From Egicoccus sp. AB-alg2 (lineage in GTDB: Bacteria; Actinomycetota; Nitriliruptoria; Nitriliruptorales; Nitriliruptoraceae), in assembly GCF_041821065.1 (NCBI RefSeq), contig NZ_JBGUAX010000011.1:62001-126000 (forward strand): a stretch of DNA of 64,000 nt, written 5' to 3'. Below, one piece after another: positions 42,150 through 55,405 of the stretch. A model generated the notes under the pieces. The model was given only the letters and a program-made list of their open reading frames with translations, did no database searches and was not told the DNA's origin. Position 1 is the stretch's first letter. The number at the start of each line of letters is the position of its first letter. The position numbers and the translations under genes are program-made.

Positions 42150-43673
42150 TCAGCCTCCGGTCCGGAACGACCGCAGCGTCCGGAACAGGATCACGAAGTC
42201 GAGCCACAACGACCAGTTCTCGATGTAGTAGTTGTCGAAGCGGACGCGCTGCTCGATGGAGGTGTCCCCGCGCAGGCCATGGATCTGCGCCCAGCCTGTC
42301 ACGCCCACGGGAACCCGGTGTCGGTCGGTATATCCGGGTATGCCAGAACCGAACTTGTAGACGAAATGAGGACGCTCTGGACGTGGACCGACGAGCGACA
42401 TGTCTCCACGCAGGACATTGAACAACTGTGGAAGTTCATCCAACGATGACTTGCGGAGAAAGGCGCCAACAGGCGTCAATCTCGGGTCACCGGCAACCGA
42501 CCACGTGATGGCCGAATCGTCATTGACGTACATGGTGCGGAACTTGAGCATCTCGAACTCGCGGCCGGACTGTCCGATCCGGACCTGGCGGAAGAGGATC
42601 GGCCCGGGACTCGAGGCGTGGACGAGAGCCGCCAGCACGGCCATCGGGGCGGCGGCCACCAGCAGCGCCGCTGCCGACAGCAACAGGTCGACAGCCCGTT
42701 TCACGACCCGGGCGTGCGGCCGCAACGCGGCCCGCCGGTGCCGCACGAGTGGGATGCCCCAGACGTCGTCGTGCTCCAGCGCGTCCGGCAGTGCGCCCAA
42801 CTCGAAGAAGCGCGGGACGTGGTAGACGGTCACGTCGTGGGCGTCGCACGCGCGCAGGATCGCGACCATCTGTGAGGCGCGGCGGGCCCCGAATGCCACG
42901 ACGACGCGCCGGACCGCCAGTTCCCGCAGCGCCCGCGACAGTTCCTCGGGACTCGCGACGACCTGGTTCGCCACGTGGGCGGGCGGGTCACCGTCGACGT
43001 AGCCGACCAGGCGCAATCCATACTCCGGATGGTCGCGCAGGACATGACCGAGCTCTTGGCCGACGACTCCGGTCCCGACGACGAGCGTGTTGGAGAGCAG
43101 CAGCCCGCGGGTATGCAATCGCCGCAACCCTGCGTAGGTCACGGCCCGGGCGGCGACGACCAGGACCGTCGCCTCGACGAAGACCAGCATCAGCCGCCCG
43201 GCCTGCAGGCGGAGCACGGCCCACGGCCCAAACACGACCAGCGTCAGAGCAAGCCGCTTGACGAGCCAACCGCCGTCCTCGCTCACCCGAGGACTGAGCC
43301 GCCGGTGACCGGGTTCCCCGACGAACAGCACCAGCCATGCGCAGGTCACGTAGCCGACCGTGACCGTCGAACCCCGGAACGGGAAGAGGGTGACGGCCAA
43401 CGCCACGGCGTCCGACGTCGGCGTCGAGATGAGCCGGCGCAGGACGGCCTCGCCGAGCAGCCCCCGCTTGCGGCGATCCGGAAGGCTCGGAGCCTCGAAG
43501 GCGGCCGCCCGAGCGGACGACTGCGACAGCGGCGTCGCGGCCGCTACGTCGGGAACTGCCCTGGAACCGACACTCGCTTGCTTGCTATTGCGTCGCACTT
43601 CCGCACTGCCCGTCACCGACTCCCCCCGACTATTGATCTCAAGAGATCCAACCGATACGGGCTGGTTTTTCAT
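42150..43673 (-). CDS. WcaJ-type undecaprenyl-phosphate sugar phosphotransferase
   Basis: 507 residues: several membrane helices in residues about 85-185, a Rossmann-like CoA-binding-type domain (VVGTGVVGQELGHVLRDHPE), a further helix near 330-350, and a C-terminal bacterial sugar transferase domain with KFRTMYVNDDS and [20 protein letters not shown]. Long form of the same enzyme class as the 248-residue protein at 29866. It transcribes alone, 51 bp from the convergent regulator stop, with an operator-like site 68 bp upstream of its start. May start a second polymer or be the main initiator. Confidence 0.9.
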   Translation of the reverse strand: MKNQPVSVGSLEINSRGESVTGSAEVRRNSKQASVGSRAVPDVAAATPLSQSSARAAAFEAPSLPDRRKRGLLGEAVLRRLISTPTSDAVALAVTLFPFRGSTVTVGYVTCAWLVLFVGEPGHRRLSPRVSEDGGWLVKRLALTLVVFGPWAVLRLQAGRLMLVFVEATVLVVAARAVTYAGLRRLHTRGLLLSNTLVVGTGVVGQELGHVLRDHPEYGLRLVGYVDGDPPAHVANQVVASPEELSRALRELAVRRVVVAFGARRASQMVAILRACDAHDVTVYHVPRFFELGALPDALEHDDVWGIPLVRHRRAALRPHARVVKRAVDLLLSAAALLVAAAPMAVLAALVHASSPGPILFRQVRIGQSGREFEMLKFRTMYVNDDSAITWSVAGDPRLTPVGAFLRKSSLDELPQLFNVLRGDMSLVGPRPERPHFVYKFGSGIPGYTDRHRVPVGVTGWAQIHGLRGDTSIEQRVRFDNYYIENWSLWLDFVILFRTLRSFRTGG

Positions 43674-45936
<2,263 letters not shown>

Positions 45937-45960
45937 ACCCGCTCGCTTCGCTCGCTGACT

Positions 45961-45980
45961 GTGGGGGGCTCCGCCCCCAC
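45961..45980. other. GC hairpin between topoisomerase subunit genes
   Basis: GTGGGGG pairs with CCCCCAC around a GCTCCG loop, 25 nt after the B-subunit stop and 36 nt before the A-subunit start, preceded by the direct repeat GCTCGC-TTC-GCTCGC (45941-45955). It could attenuate read-through, protect mRNA ends, or be a dispersed small repeat. Confidence 0.5.
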
Positions 45981-46015
45981 ACACCCGCGACACCCCATCT
46001 TCGGAGCAATCCCCG

Positions 46016-48418
<2,403 letters not shown>

Positions 48419-48544
48419 AACGCCGCCGGGCGGCTTCGGCGTCCATCTCGAACGGGCCGGCGCGCCGACGGTCGCTGTCGCCGATCGCCCGAAGTTCCCG
48501 ACTCGGACCTTCCGGGCGCTCCCCGTACGGACGACCACGCAAAT

Positions 48545-48566
48545 ACCCGGGACAGGAGTCCCGGGT
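48545..48566. terminator. Perfect 9-bp hairpin after the topoisomerase genes, overlapping an operator-like site
   Basis: ACCCGGGAC-AGGA-GTCCCGGGT, about 127 bp after the A-subunit stop and 60 bp before the cold-shock gene. No U-tract. The core GGGACAGGAGTCCC (48549-48562; reverse complement fits the polysaccharide operator consensus at 11 of 12) is centred 70 bp before the cold-shock start, so it could be an operator instead. Confidence 0.5.
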
Positions 48567-48625
48567 CCGTAGTCTCTCGACGGCGATCAGCCGAGGCTCG
48601 CTTCCGCCCCTCCAGGAGCCCACAC

Positions 48626-48880
48626 GTGCAGTCCGACCTGCAGCAGTTCACCACCGAGATCCCGATCCAGACCGACCGCCTCGGCGGCGAGGTCCGCTGG
48701 TACAACGAGGAGAAGGGCTACGGCTTCATCGCCCCGGACGACGGCGGCGACGACGTCTTCGTCCGTTACTCGTCCATCTCCGGCGACGGGTTCCGGTGCC
48801 TGCAGGCGGGTCAGCGCGTGACGTTCGAACGCAGCGACGACGGTCGCGGACCACGCGCCCTCGACGTCCACACGACCTGA
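48626..48880 (+). CDS. Cold-shock-domain protein
   Basis: 84 residues: a 17-residue N-terminal extension, then an OB-fold cold-shock domain with GEVRWYNEEKGYGFIAPDDG (RNP1 KGYGFI) and DVFVRYSSI (RNP2, with Arg for the usual His). Binds single-stranded RNA/DNA as a chaperone or antiterminator. GTG 48626 follows AGGAG with 7-nt spacing. Longer than the 67-residue typical Csp because of the extension. An operator-like hairpin lies 60 bp upstream. Confidence 0.92.
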   Translation: MQSDLQQFTTEIPIQTDRLGGEVRWYNEEKGYGFIAPDDGGDDVFVRYSSISGDGFRCLQAGQRVTFERSDDGRGPRALDVHTT

Positions 48881-48895
48881 CCGACGCCTCGGAGA

Positions 48896-48922
48896 GCGAC
48901 GGGCCACAGCGGCCCCGGTCGC
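48896..48922. terminator. Hairpin between convergent cold-shock and MFS genes
   Basis: GCGAC-GGGCC pairs with GGCCC-(CG)-GTCGC around ACAGC, with one small bulge. It lies between the stops at 48880 and 48942 and is suited to a bidirectional terminator. Confidence 0.5.
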
Positions 48923-48941
48923 CGTCCACGACGACCGGCCG

Positions 48942-50687
48942 TCAGCCGTCGCGGGCCGATCGCTGCGCCTCCGTCGCCGCCGGGGTGGTCCCCTCCTCAT
49001 CCAGCGGCAAGCTGCCGTCGCTGCGATGCGCCTCGGCATGGATGGTGAGCAGTTGCTCGTCCACGGTCGGTGCCGACGGGTCGAGGACGTCCAGTCCAGC
49101 AAGGTGCCGGGTCACCGGCCCGTCGCCGCGATCGAACGCCCGCGCCCGTGCCAGGGTGTCGGCCACCTCGAGGTCCATGCGGGCGTGCTGGGCGAGGTGC
49201 TCCTCCCAGTCGTGCACGACGAAGAACTCGGTGATGCGGGTGGGCCGGTCCGCGTCGCGGTACAGCGACCACCGGTGTGCCCCCGTGCGGAAGCGCTGCC
49301 GGCGCAGTTCGCGCATGACGTCGAAGAACGCCTCCGCGTCGTCGCGGTCGATCTCCCAGGTGTTGGCCACCAGCACCGGTGAGCCCGCGACGTGCTGGGC
49401 GTGGCGGGGCACGTGCCAGTCGTCGGGGGCCGACGGCTCGTCGAACTCGCCCAGGACCGGCAGTCCGAGCCGGAACGCGGCGGCGCCCAACGCAACGGTG
49501 CCGAGGTTGAACACGGCGACCGCGGTGCCGGCGCCGACACCCTCGGCCAGGGCACCGGCGGCGAACGCGCCGACCGGCTGCAGTCCGATCGCCAGCACGT
49601 AGAGCGAGACCACCCGGCTGCGCACCCAGCGTGGTGCCAGCAACTGCACCGTGGCGTTCATGGTGACCAGGGTGAACACCCAGCACAGGCCGTTGACCGC
49701 CAGCGCCGCGGCGGCCACCACCGGGTGTGGGGCGAACCCGAAGACGACCCCTGACAGCCCGAACACCAGCACCGCGCCGGGCAGCATGCGCCGCCCGAAG
49801 CGCACGCGGGCCCGTTCGCGGGTCAGCACGCCGACCAGGGCGCCGACCCCGAACAGGCCGTAGAGCACGCCGAAGCCGGTCCCGCCGAGCCCGAGCTCCC
49901 GGGAGACCACCGGCAGCAGCGACTGGATGCTGGCGGTGGTGAGCGCGAAGAGTGCCGTGACGCCCAACAGCACGCGGATCGGGCGGGTGAACCGGGCGTA
50001 GCGCACCCCCATGGCGGTGGAGCGCCACAGCGTCTGACGACGCGTGTCCTCGACCTTGGCCTTCGGGAACGTCAGCAGCACGCCGACGATCGCGAGGTAC
50101 GACGCCGCGTTGGCCCCGAACGCCGTGCTCGCCAGGCCGGCACCCACGATCACGCCGCCGATGGCCGGCCCGATCGCGCGGGCCACGTTGAAGGCGCCCG
50201 AGTTCAGCGTGATCGCCTGCGCCATCATGCGGCGCGGTACCAGGTCGGGGATCAGGGTCTGGAAGGCCGGAAGGCCGATCGCGTTGCCGACGCCCAGCAC
50301 GAACGACAGACCCAGCAGCCAGTAGGGCGTGAGCGTGCCCGTGGCCGTCAGCACCGCCATGACCGCGACGGAGATGGCGCTGGTGAACTGGCCGATCAGC
50401 ATCAGGGTGCGGCGGTCGACCACGTCGGCGAGCGCGCCGGCGGGAAGGGTCAGCAGCAACCTCGGCAGGGTCAGCGAGGTGGTGACCAGCGCCACGAGCA
50501 GCGGCGAGTCGGTCATCTCCTGCATGACCCACGGACCGGCGGTCAACTGCAGGAAGGTGCCGAGGTGGCTGACCAGCGCGGCCGCCCAGATGCGGCGGTA
50601 CTCGGGCACCTGCAGGGGTGCGAACGTCGGCACCGGCGCCTGAGGCGCCGGTGGCCGGGGAGTCAGTTTGGCGGGGTCGGTGGTCAC
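48942..50687 (-). CDS. MFS exporter with C-terminal dimeric alpha-beta-barrel-like domain
   Basis: 581 residues. Residues about 25-430 hold around 12 hydrophobic segments of an EntS-like (MFS_3) major facilitator, with TFLQLTAGPWVMQEMTDSPL and LPAGALADVVDRRTLM. Residues about 445-560 are soluble and resemble the small monooxygenase-type ferredoxin-like domain fused to this MFS subgroup (ANTWEIDRDDAEAFFDVMRE and TRITEFFVVHDWEEHLAQHA). Start is GTG 50687. Substrate unknown; probably drug or siderophore-like efflux. Downstream of the 83-residue Rho_N protein gene on the same strand. Confidence 0.85.
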   Translation of the reverse strand: MTTDPAKLTPRPPAPQAPVPTFAPLQVPEYRRIWAAALVSHLGTFLQLTAGPWVMQEMTDSPLLVALVTTSLTLPRLLLTLPAGALADVVDRRTLMLIGQFTSAISVAVMAVLTATGTLTPYWLLGLSFVLGVGNAIGLPAFQTLIPDLVPRRMMAQAITLNSGAFNVARAIGPAIGGVIVGAGLASTAFGANAASYLAIVGVLLTFPKAKVEDTRRQTLWRSTAMGVRYARFTRPIRVLLGVTALFALTTASIQSLLPVVSRELGLGGTGFGVLYGLFGVGALVGVLTRERARVRFGRRMLPGAVLVFGLSGVVFGFAPHPVVAAAALAVNGLCWVFTLVTMNATVQLLAPRWVRSRVVSLYVLAIGLQPVGAFAAGALAEGVGAGTAVAVFNLGTVALGAAAFRLGLPVLGEFDEPSAPDDWHVPRHAQHVAGSPVLVANTWEIDRDDAEAFFDVMRELRRQRFRTGAHRWSLYRDADRPTRITEFFVVHDWEEHLAQHARMDLEVADTLARARAFDRGDGPVTRHLAGLDVLDPSAPTVDEQLLTIHAEAHRSDGSLPLDEEGTTPAATEAQRSARDG

Positions 50688-50752
50688 GTCACGCAGTCAA
50701 GCCGATGCGGCCGGCGGCGTGCACCACGCCCCGGCCGCGTCACGGTCGGCGG

Positions 50753-51004
50753 TCAGCGGTTGCGAAGGGCCTCGATCAGTTCGGACTTGTTCATGTCCGA
50801 GCGGCCCTCGACGTCGAGCTCGGCGGCCCGCTCGCGCAGGTCGTCGACGCTCCAGTCGTCGTAGGAGGGGTTCTCGCCGCCCTTCTTCGACGAGTCGTTG
50901 CCGCTGTTCGCGATCCGGGCGGCGGCCTCCTTGCCGTACCCCTCGTCGCGCAGGGCCTCGTACTGCTCGTCGTTCTTGACGGACGGTCCGTGGTCCTTGG
51001 CCAT
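50753..51004 (-). CDS. Small Rho_N/KGG-like stress protein
   Basis: 83 residues. The first half, MAKDHGPSVKNDEQYEALRD then GKEAAARIANS, is a conserved actinobacterial small-protein motif; the second half, DDWSVDDLRERAAELDVEGR and NKSELIEALRNR, looks like a Rho-termination-factor N-terminal/SAP-like helical motif that can bind nucleic acid. ATG 51004 has AAGGAG 6 nt upstream. Function not known; seen near DNA-repair and stress genes here. Confidence 0.82.
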   Translation of the reverse strand: MAKDHGPSVKNDEQYEALRDEGYGKEAAARIANSGNDSSKKGGENPSYDDWSVDDLRERAAELDVEGRSDMNKSELIEALRNR

Positions 51005-51025
51005 GTCGTGCTCCTTCGTCGATCC

Positions 51026-52174
51026 TCAGACGCGCGCACGCAGCCGGGGGTCGTCGGCCGGCACGTGCAGCAGGTCCTGACCGGGGGCCGGACCGGTGAC
51101 GTCGAGCTCGCCGCGCAGCGACGACTCGCCCCGGTCCCAGGCGCCCAGCATGTGTTCGGTCAGCTTGGCCTCCAACTTGCACAGCGCCAAGGCCCCGAAG
51201 ACCACCTCGTCCAGACGCTTCGGGTCCTGCTCGACCAACCCGCCGGCCAGGTCCGTGGCGGCCACCGTCTGGTGGTGGGCATCGGCGACGACGTGGGTGT
51301 CGAAGAACAGGCACGTCCACGGGTCGAAGCGCAGCCGGCGCAGGGCCGTGGCGAACCGGGCCATGGTGGTCACCGAGGACATCTCGAAGACGGCGAGGTG
51401 CCCGACGACGGCGCCGAGCCAGCGGCGGTGCAGCCCGAACATGGACACGAGGTTGACCGTCGCCAGCGTGACCCCGGGCAGCAGGTCGAGGTAGTGGTTG
51501 GGCCGCGAGGACAGCCCGAGGCGCTCCATGGTCAGGGCATACAGCTCGGCGTGGACGTCCTGGTCGACGCCGTCGCCGTACTCGTCGGCCTGGATCTCGA
51601 CCAGCGCCGCCTTCGGCTTGCCGCCCAGCCGCGGGATGGCCCAGCTGTGCGGGTCGGCCTCCTTGAGCTGCCAGGCCGTGCGGTGGACCGCCTGCTCGCG
51701 GAACTGGTGCAGGTCGCCGTCGGACGCGATGAACTTGGAGATCGAGCGCCCGTCGCTGTCGTCGGTGGTCAGGTCCTGCAGGAACTCGGTGACGTCGTCC
51801 ACGTCGGGCAGGTCGCCGACCAGGTCGATCAGGGCGGCCTCGAAGCGATCCTCGAGCTGGCCGCGCAGTCGGATCAGGTCGGGGTGCCACTCCCAGCGCT
51901 CGTCCACGCCCTCGACCCCGCGGTACGCGAGCTCGTAGACGAGGTACAGCGCGAGATGGGTGTCGTCGCCCGTGAGGGGGTCGTCCTCGGCCGTCGGCCA
52001 GACGGGGAGGTCGTGCGGCGTGCGGGTGAGGTGCTCCACGAGGAAGCTGCTGACGGGCCCGCGCGGTGTCGGCAACGGGCACGGCAGGTGCCGGCCCGGC
52101 GTCTGCACCGGGCGGGGCACTCCTTCTCCGACGGGCGATGCCGACGGCTGCGGCGTGGTGGCGATGGCGTCCAC
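51026..52174 (-). CDS. Iron-containing redox enzyme (haem-oxygenase-like diiron fold)
   Basis: 382 residues from GTG 52174, with GGAGG about 11 nt upstream; the frame is open further but Pro/Arg-rich. Helical protein of the haem-oxygenase-like diiron oxidase type: potential metal ligands in VEIQADEYGDGVDQDVHAEL, FEMSSVTTMARF and FFDTHVVADAHHQTVAA, giving the E-x(6-7)-D/H-x-E-D-x-x-H style set. Family members oxidise or fragment small organic acids. First gene of a minus run with the Rho_N protein and the MFS exporter; substrate unknown. Confidence 0.78.
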   Translation of the reverse strand: MDAIATTPQPSASPVGEGVPRPVQTPGRHLPCPLPTPRGPVSSFLVEHLTRTPHDLPVWPTAEDDPLTGDDTHLALYLVYELAYRGVEGVDERWEWHPDLIRLRGQLEDRFEAALIDLVGDLPDVDDVTEFLQDLTTDDSDGRSISKFIASDGDLHQFREQAVHRTAWQLKEADPHSWAIPRLGGKPKAALVEIQADEYGDGVDQDVHAELYALTMERLGLSSRPNHYLDLLPGVTLATVNLVSMFGLHRRWLGAVVGHLAVFEMSSVTTMARFATALRRLRFDPWTCLFFDTHVVADAHHQTVAATDLAGGLVEQDPKRLDEVVFGALALCKLEAKLTEHMLGAWDRGESSLRGELDVTGPAPGQDLLHVPADDPRLRARV

Positions 52175-52409
52175 AGGTGTTCGTCCTCCAGCGGGGCGCC
52201 CCACGGGTCCAGGAAAGCGAGCGGGGCTGGTCACGTGACCGTCACCGGACGGTACGAAGCTGCCGCTCGCGTGCCGGGCGTCCCACGCCGACCGGCCGAC
52301 CATGACCGCGGCGCGAGTTCGGCCGTACGGGCGACCGACCCTGTCCGATGGCTGAAGGACTCGCCCGGACGTCGGTGGCACACCACGAGATGGCATGGCA
52401 CGCAGCCGG

Positions 52410-53423
52410 TCACCCGAGCCGGGGCAGCTCCTGCGCCAACTCCTCCACGGGTGCGAACAGGTCACCGTGCCGTTCGACCCGCTCGAGCACGTCGTCCATC
52501 TCGAACCTCAGGTCGTCGGCGTCGCCGCCCTCGGCGGCGTCCGCGACCTCGTCCCAGGTGAGCGGGGTGGACACCGTCGGGCGCTCGCGGGCGCGCGGCG
52601 AGTAGACGCACACCGTCGTCTTGGTCAGCGTGTTCTGGTACCAGTCGATCAGGACCCTGCCGACCCGCTCGGTCTTCGTCTGGGTCGACACGACCAGCTC
52701 GGGGTGCACGCGCTCGAGCAGCTGGGCGACGTCGCGGGAGAAGTCGCTGGTGTCGTCGTAGGTGGTCCCGTCCTGGTTGACCGGCACGTACAGCTGCAGG
52801 CCCTTGCCGCCGGAGGTCTTTGGGACCGCGGTCAGCGACAACCGGTCGAACACCTCACGCAACCGCATGGCGACCTGCGCGCACGTGATCACGTCGGCGG
52901 GGGCGCCGGGATCCAGGTCGAACACCACCGCCCGGGGATTGTCGGGGCGAGGTGCCTTGCCCATCGTGACGTGCAGTTCGATGGCGCCGAGGTTGCCCGC
53001 CCACACGAGCGCGGCCGTGTCGGTGAGGTTGCAGTGCTCCACGAGGTCCTCTCGCTCCCCGGGGCGCGGCTTGCGGCGCTCCTCCTCGGGGATCGGTCGG
53101 CCCCAGCGGCCCGTCCCCCGCTTGGGCAGCGTGGTGGTGGTCAGCCAGTCCGGCTTGTGGGGTGGGCAGCGCTTCTCGAAGAAGCTGCCGCCCTCGACGC
53201 CTTCCGGATAGCGCTTGAGGGTCACGGGCCGGCCGGCGAGGTGCGGCAGCATCACGGGCGCGACGGCGACGAGGTAGTTGAGGAACGCCGCCTTGGTCGT
53301 GCCGGTGTGCGGCCAGTAGACCTTGTCGAGGTTGGACACCGACAGCTGGCGGACCACCGGCTCGCCGTCGGCAGCGACACCGGGGACCTGGACGGTCTGC
53401 CGCTTGGACTCGGTCTTGGCCAT
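52410..53423 (-). CDS. ligD: LigD-type primase-polymerase domain (non-homologous end joining)
   Basis: 337 residues: the stand-alone AEP polymerase domain of LigD, with TKAAFLNYLVAVAPVMLPHL, the catalytic acidic pair in VFDLDPG, and the histidine/serine phosphate site TSGGKGLQLYVPV. It fills or extends ends held by Ku. ATG 53423 shares a base with the Ku stop (TGATG). The 3'-phosphoesterase and ligase domains are not fused here; the ligase is encoded separately at 54382. The C-terminal region contains TPLTWDEVADAAEGGDADDL. Confidence 0.9.
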   Translation of the reverse strand: MAKTESKRQTVQVPGVAADGEPVVRQLSVSNLDKVYWPHTGTTKAAFLNYLVAVAPVMLPHLAGRPVTLKRYPEGVEGGSFFEKRCPPHKPDWLTTTTLPKRGTGRWGRPIPEEERRKPRPGEREDLVEHCNLTDTAALVWAGNLGAIELHVTMGKAPRPDNPRAVVFDLDPGAPADVITCAQVAMRLREVFDRLSLTAVPKTSGGKGLQLYVPVNQDGTTYDDTSDFSRDVAQLLERVHPELVVSTQTKTERVGRVLIDWYQNTLTKTTVCVYSPRARERPTVSTPLTWDEVADAAEGGDADDLRFEMDDVLERVERHGDLFAPVEELAQELPRLG

Positions 53424-54235
53424 CACGCGGTGTCGCGCTGGCCGCCACCCTTGCCCTCGGACTTGGCGGCGGACAGCGAGGCCTCGAGGGCCGCCATGAG
53501 GTCGACGACGTCGCCCGCCTCGCGCTCCTGCTCCGGCACGGTCGCGAGGTCCTCGCCCTCGGCCTTGCGCTCGATGAGCTCCAGGACGCGCTGACGGTGC
53601 TCGTCGTGGTAGCGCGACGGGTCCCACTCCGTGGTCATCGACTCGATCAGGCTGGAGGCCATCGTGAGCTCACGGTCGGCGACCTCGACGTCCTCGGGCA
53701 GCCCGTCGAGCTGCTCGGGCTTGATGACCTCGTCGTCGTAGAGCAGCGTGGAAACGGCCAGCGCGTTGCCGACCGGGCGCAGGACCGCGAGGTACTGGCG
53801 GCTGCGCAGCGTGAAGCGGGCCACGCCGGCCTTGCCGGTCTCCTCCATCGCCCGGCGCAACAACTCGTACGACTTGCTGCCCATGTCCCCCGGTAGCAGG
53901 TAATAGGAGGACTCGTACTGCAACGGCTCGATCTCGGCCAGGTCGACGAAGTCCTCGATGTCGATGGCACGCGAGCGCTGCGGGTCGAGCGCCCGCAGCT
54001 CCTCGGGATCGAGCACGACGTACCGGTCGGGGCCGATCTCGTAGCCCTTGACGATCTCGTCCTGGGTGACCTCCTCGCCGTCGGCGGCCGCGACCTTGCG
54101 GTGCCGGATGCGGGAGTTGTCGCCGCGACGGATCTCGCGGAAGCTCACCTTCTTCGACTGGGTGGCCGTGACGAGCTTCACGGGGATGTTGACCAGCCCG
54201 AAGCTGATCGCGCCGTTCCAGATCGCGCGTGGCAT
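53423..54235 (-). CDS. ku: Ku DNA-end-binding protein
   Basis: 270 residues: core Ku barrel start MPRAIWNGAISFGLVNIPVK, then RDxxR-type RGDNSRIRHRKVAAADGEEV and the dimerisation region with IDIEDFVDLAEIEPLQYESS. Forms the homodimer ring that recruits LigD. The C-terminus is a Lys/Glu-rich tail. ATG 54235 has AGGAGG upstream. Coupled to the polymerase gene; together with 54382 it gives a complete but split NHEJ set. Confidence 0.95.
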   Translation of the reverse strand: MPRAIWNGAISFGLVNIPVKLVTATQSKKVSFREIRRGDNSRIRHRKVAAADGEEVTQDEIVKGYEIGPDRYVVLDPEELRALDPQRSRAIDIEDFVDLAEIEPLQYESSYYLLPGDMGSKSYELLRRAMEETGKAGVARFTLRSRQYLAVLRPVGNALAVSTLLYDDEVIKPEQLDGLPEDVEVADRELTMASSLIESMTTEWDPSRYHDEHRQRVLELIERKAEGEDLATVPEQEREAGDVVDLMAALEASLSAAKSEGKGGGQRDTA

Positions 54236-54381
54236 CGCGATGCCTCCTGGTGCCGCTTCCCGACGACTGACGGTGCCCTCGTGCCGGACTCGTGCGGGAA
54301 GACGACGTCGCCGGTCGCGACGTCGCGCCCCGCGGGCGGTGCGCGCACGTGCCGCACCGTACCGCCAAGACGCGGACGCGG

Positions 54382-55329
54382 TCAGGCCTCGCGGACGACG
54401 TCCGTCGGGGACTTGTCGTTGCGCCTGCCGAGGTAGACCGGGTGCCGCAGCCGGCCGTCGGGCGTCCACTCGCTGAAGCGCACGTCGACGACCAGATCGG
54501 GATCGGCGAAGCGGGCGTCGCGGTGCTCGACCGGGTCGACGAAAGGACTGTCCGGCCGTGGCCGCAGGGTGGCCTCCAGCGCCGCGATCTCGCGTTCGCT
54601 CAGCCCCGAGCCGACGCCCCCGGCGTAGCGCAGGCCGGTGTCGTCGTAGACGCCGACGAGCAGGGAGCCGATGCGCCCGGAGCGGTGCCCCTTGCCGGGG
54701 CGCCAGCCACCGACCACCACCTCCTGGCGCCGCTCGAGCCGCAGCTTGATCCAGGCGTTCGAGCGCACACCGGGGCGGTAGGGCGCGTCCTGGCGCTTGG
54801 CGACGACGCCCTCGAGGCCGCGCTGCTCGGCGATCGCCGTCGCCGCGGCGAGGTCGTCGGTGTCGGGCGGGATCGACCACGGTCCCGTGCCGGCCACCTC
54901 CAACGCCTGCAGGGCCGCCCGACGGCGCGCCTGCGGCCACGACATCCGGTCGTCGCCGTCCAGCGAGAGCAGGTCGAACAGCAGCAGCGCGACCGGGCGG
55001 GTCGCGGCGGCCTTGGCGGCCCGTGCCGGGTCGGCGAGGTGCATCCGTGGCTGCAGGGCGGAGAACGAGGGGCGACCGTGGTCGTCGAACGCGACGATCT
55101 CGCCGTCGAGGACGGCGGGCCGCCCGATCGCCTGGGCCAGCGGCGCGAGCTCCGGATACCGCGCGGTGATGTCGACCCCGTTGCGGCTGCGCAGGCGCAG
55201 TTGCCCCTCGGGCGTCACCGCGACCAGGGCACGCACCCCGTCCCACTTGAACTCGAAGCGATGACCGTGGCCGACGTCGGCGGCGCGTCCCGGGACCGCC
55301 AGCATGGGCTTCAGCGTCGCGAACTCCAT
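54382..55329 (-). CDS. ATP-dependent DNA ligase (LigD ligase-domain type)
   Basis: 315 residues. Adenylation domain with the lysine nucleophile in FEFKWDGVRALV, motif III FDLLSLDG, motif IV EGVVAKRQDAPYRPG, motif V WIKLRLERRQEVVVGG; then an OB domain ending RHPVYLGRRNDKSP. Seals ends in NHEJ with Ku and the polymerase. ATG 55329. It is 146 bp upstream of Ku on the same strand, so it may have its own promoter. Confidence 0.92.
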   Translation of the reverse strand: MEFATLKPMLAVPGRAADVGHGHRFEFKWDGVRALVAVTPEGQLRLRSRNGVDITARYPELAPLAQAIGRPAVLDGEIVAFDDHGRPSFSALQPRMHLADPARAAKAAATRPVALLLFDLLSLDGDDRMSWPQARRRAALQALEVAGTGPWSIPPDTDDLAAATAIAEQRGLEGVVAKRQDAPYRPGVRSNAWIKLRLERRQEVVVGGWRPGKGHRSGRIGSLLVGVYDDTGLRYAGGVGSGLSEREIAALEATLRPRPDSPFVDPVEHRDARFADPDLVVDVRFSEWTPDGRLRHPVYLGRRNDKSPTDVVREA

Positions 55330-55405
55330 CGATCTCCCGTGCGTGGTCGGGGGCGGTCCGGGATGGCCGGTAGCGTGCCGCGGCCGGACGTACCAGGGGT
55401 GGTTG

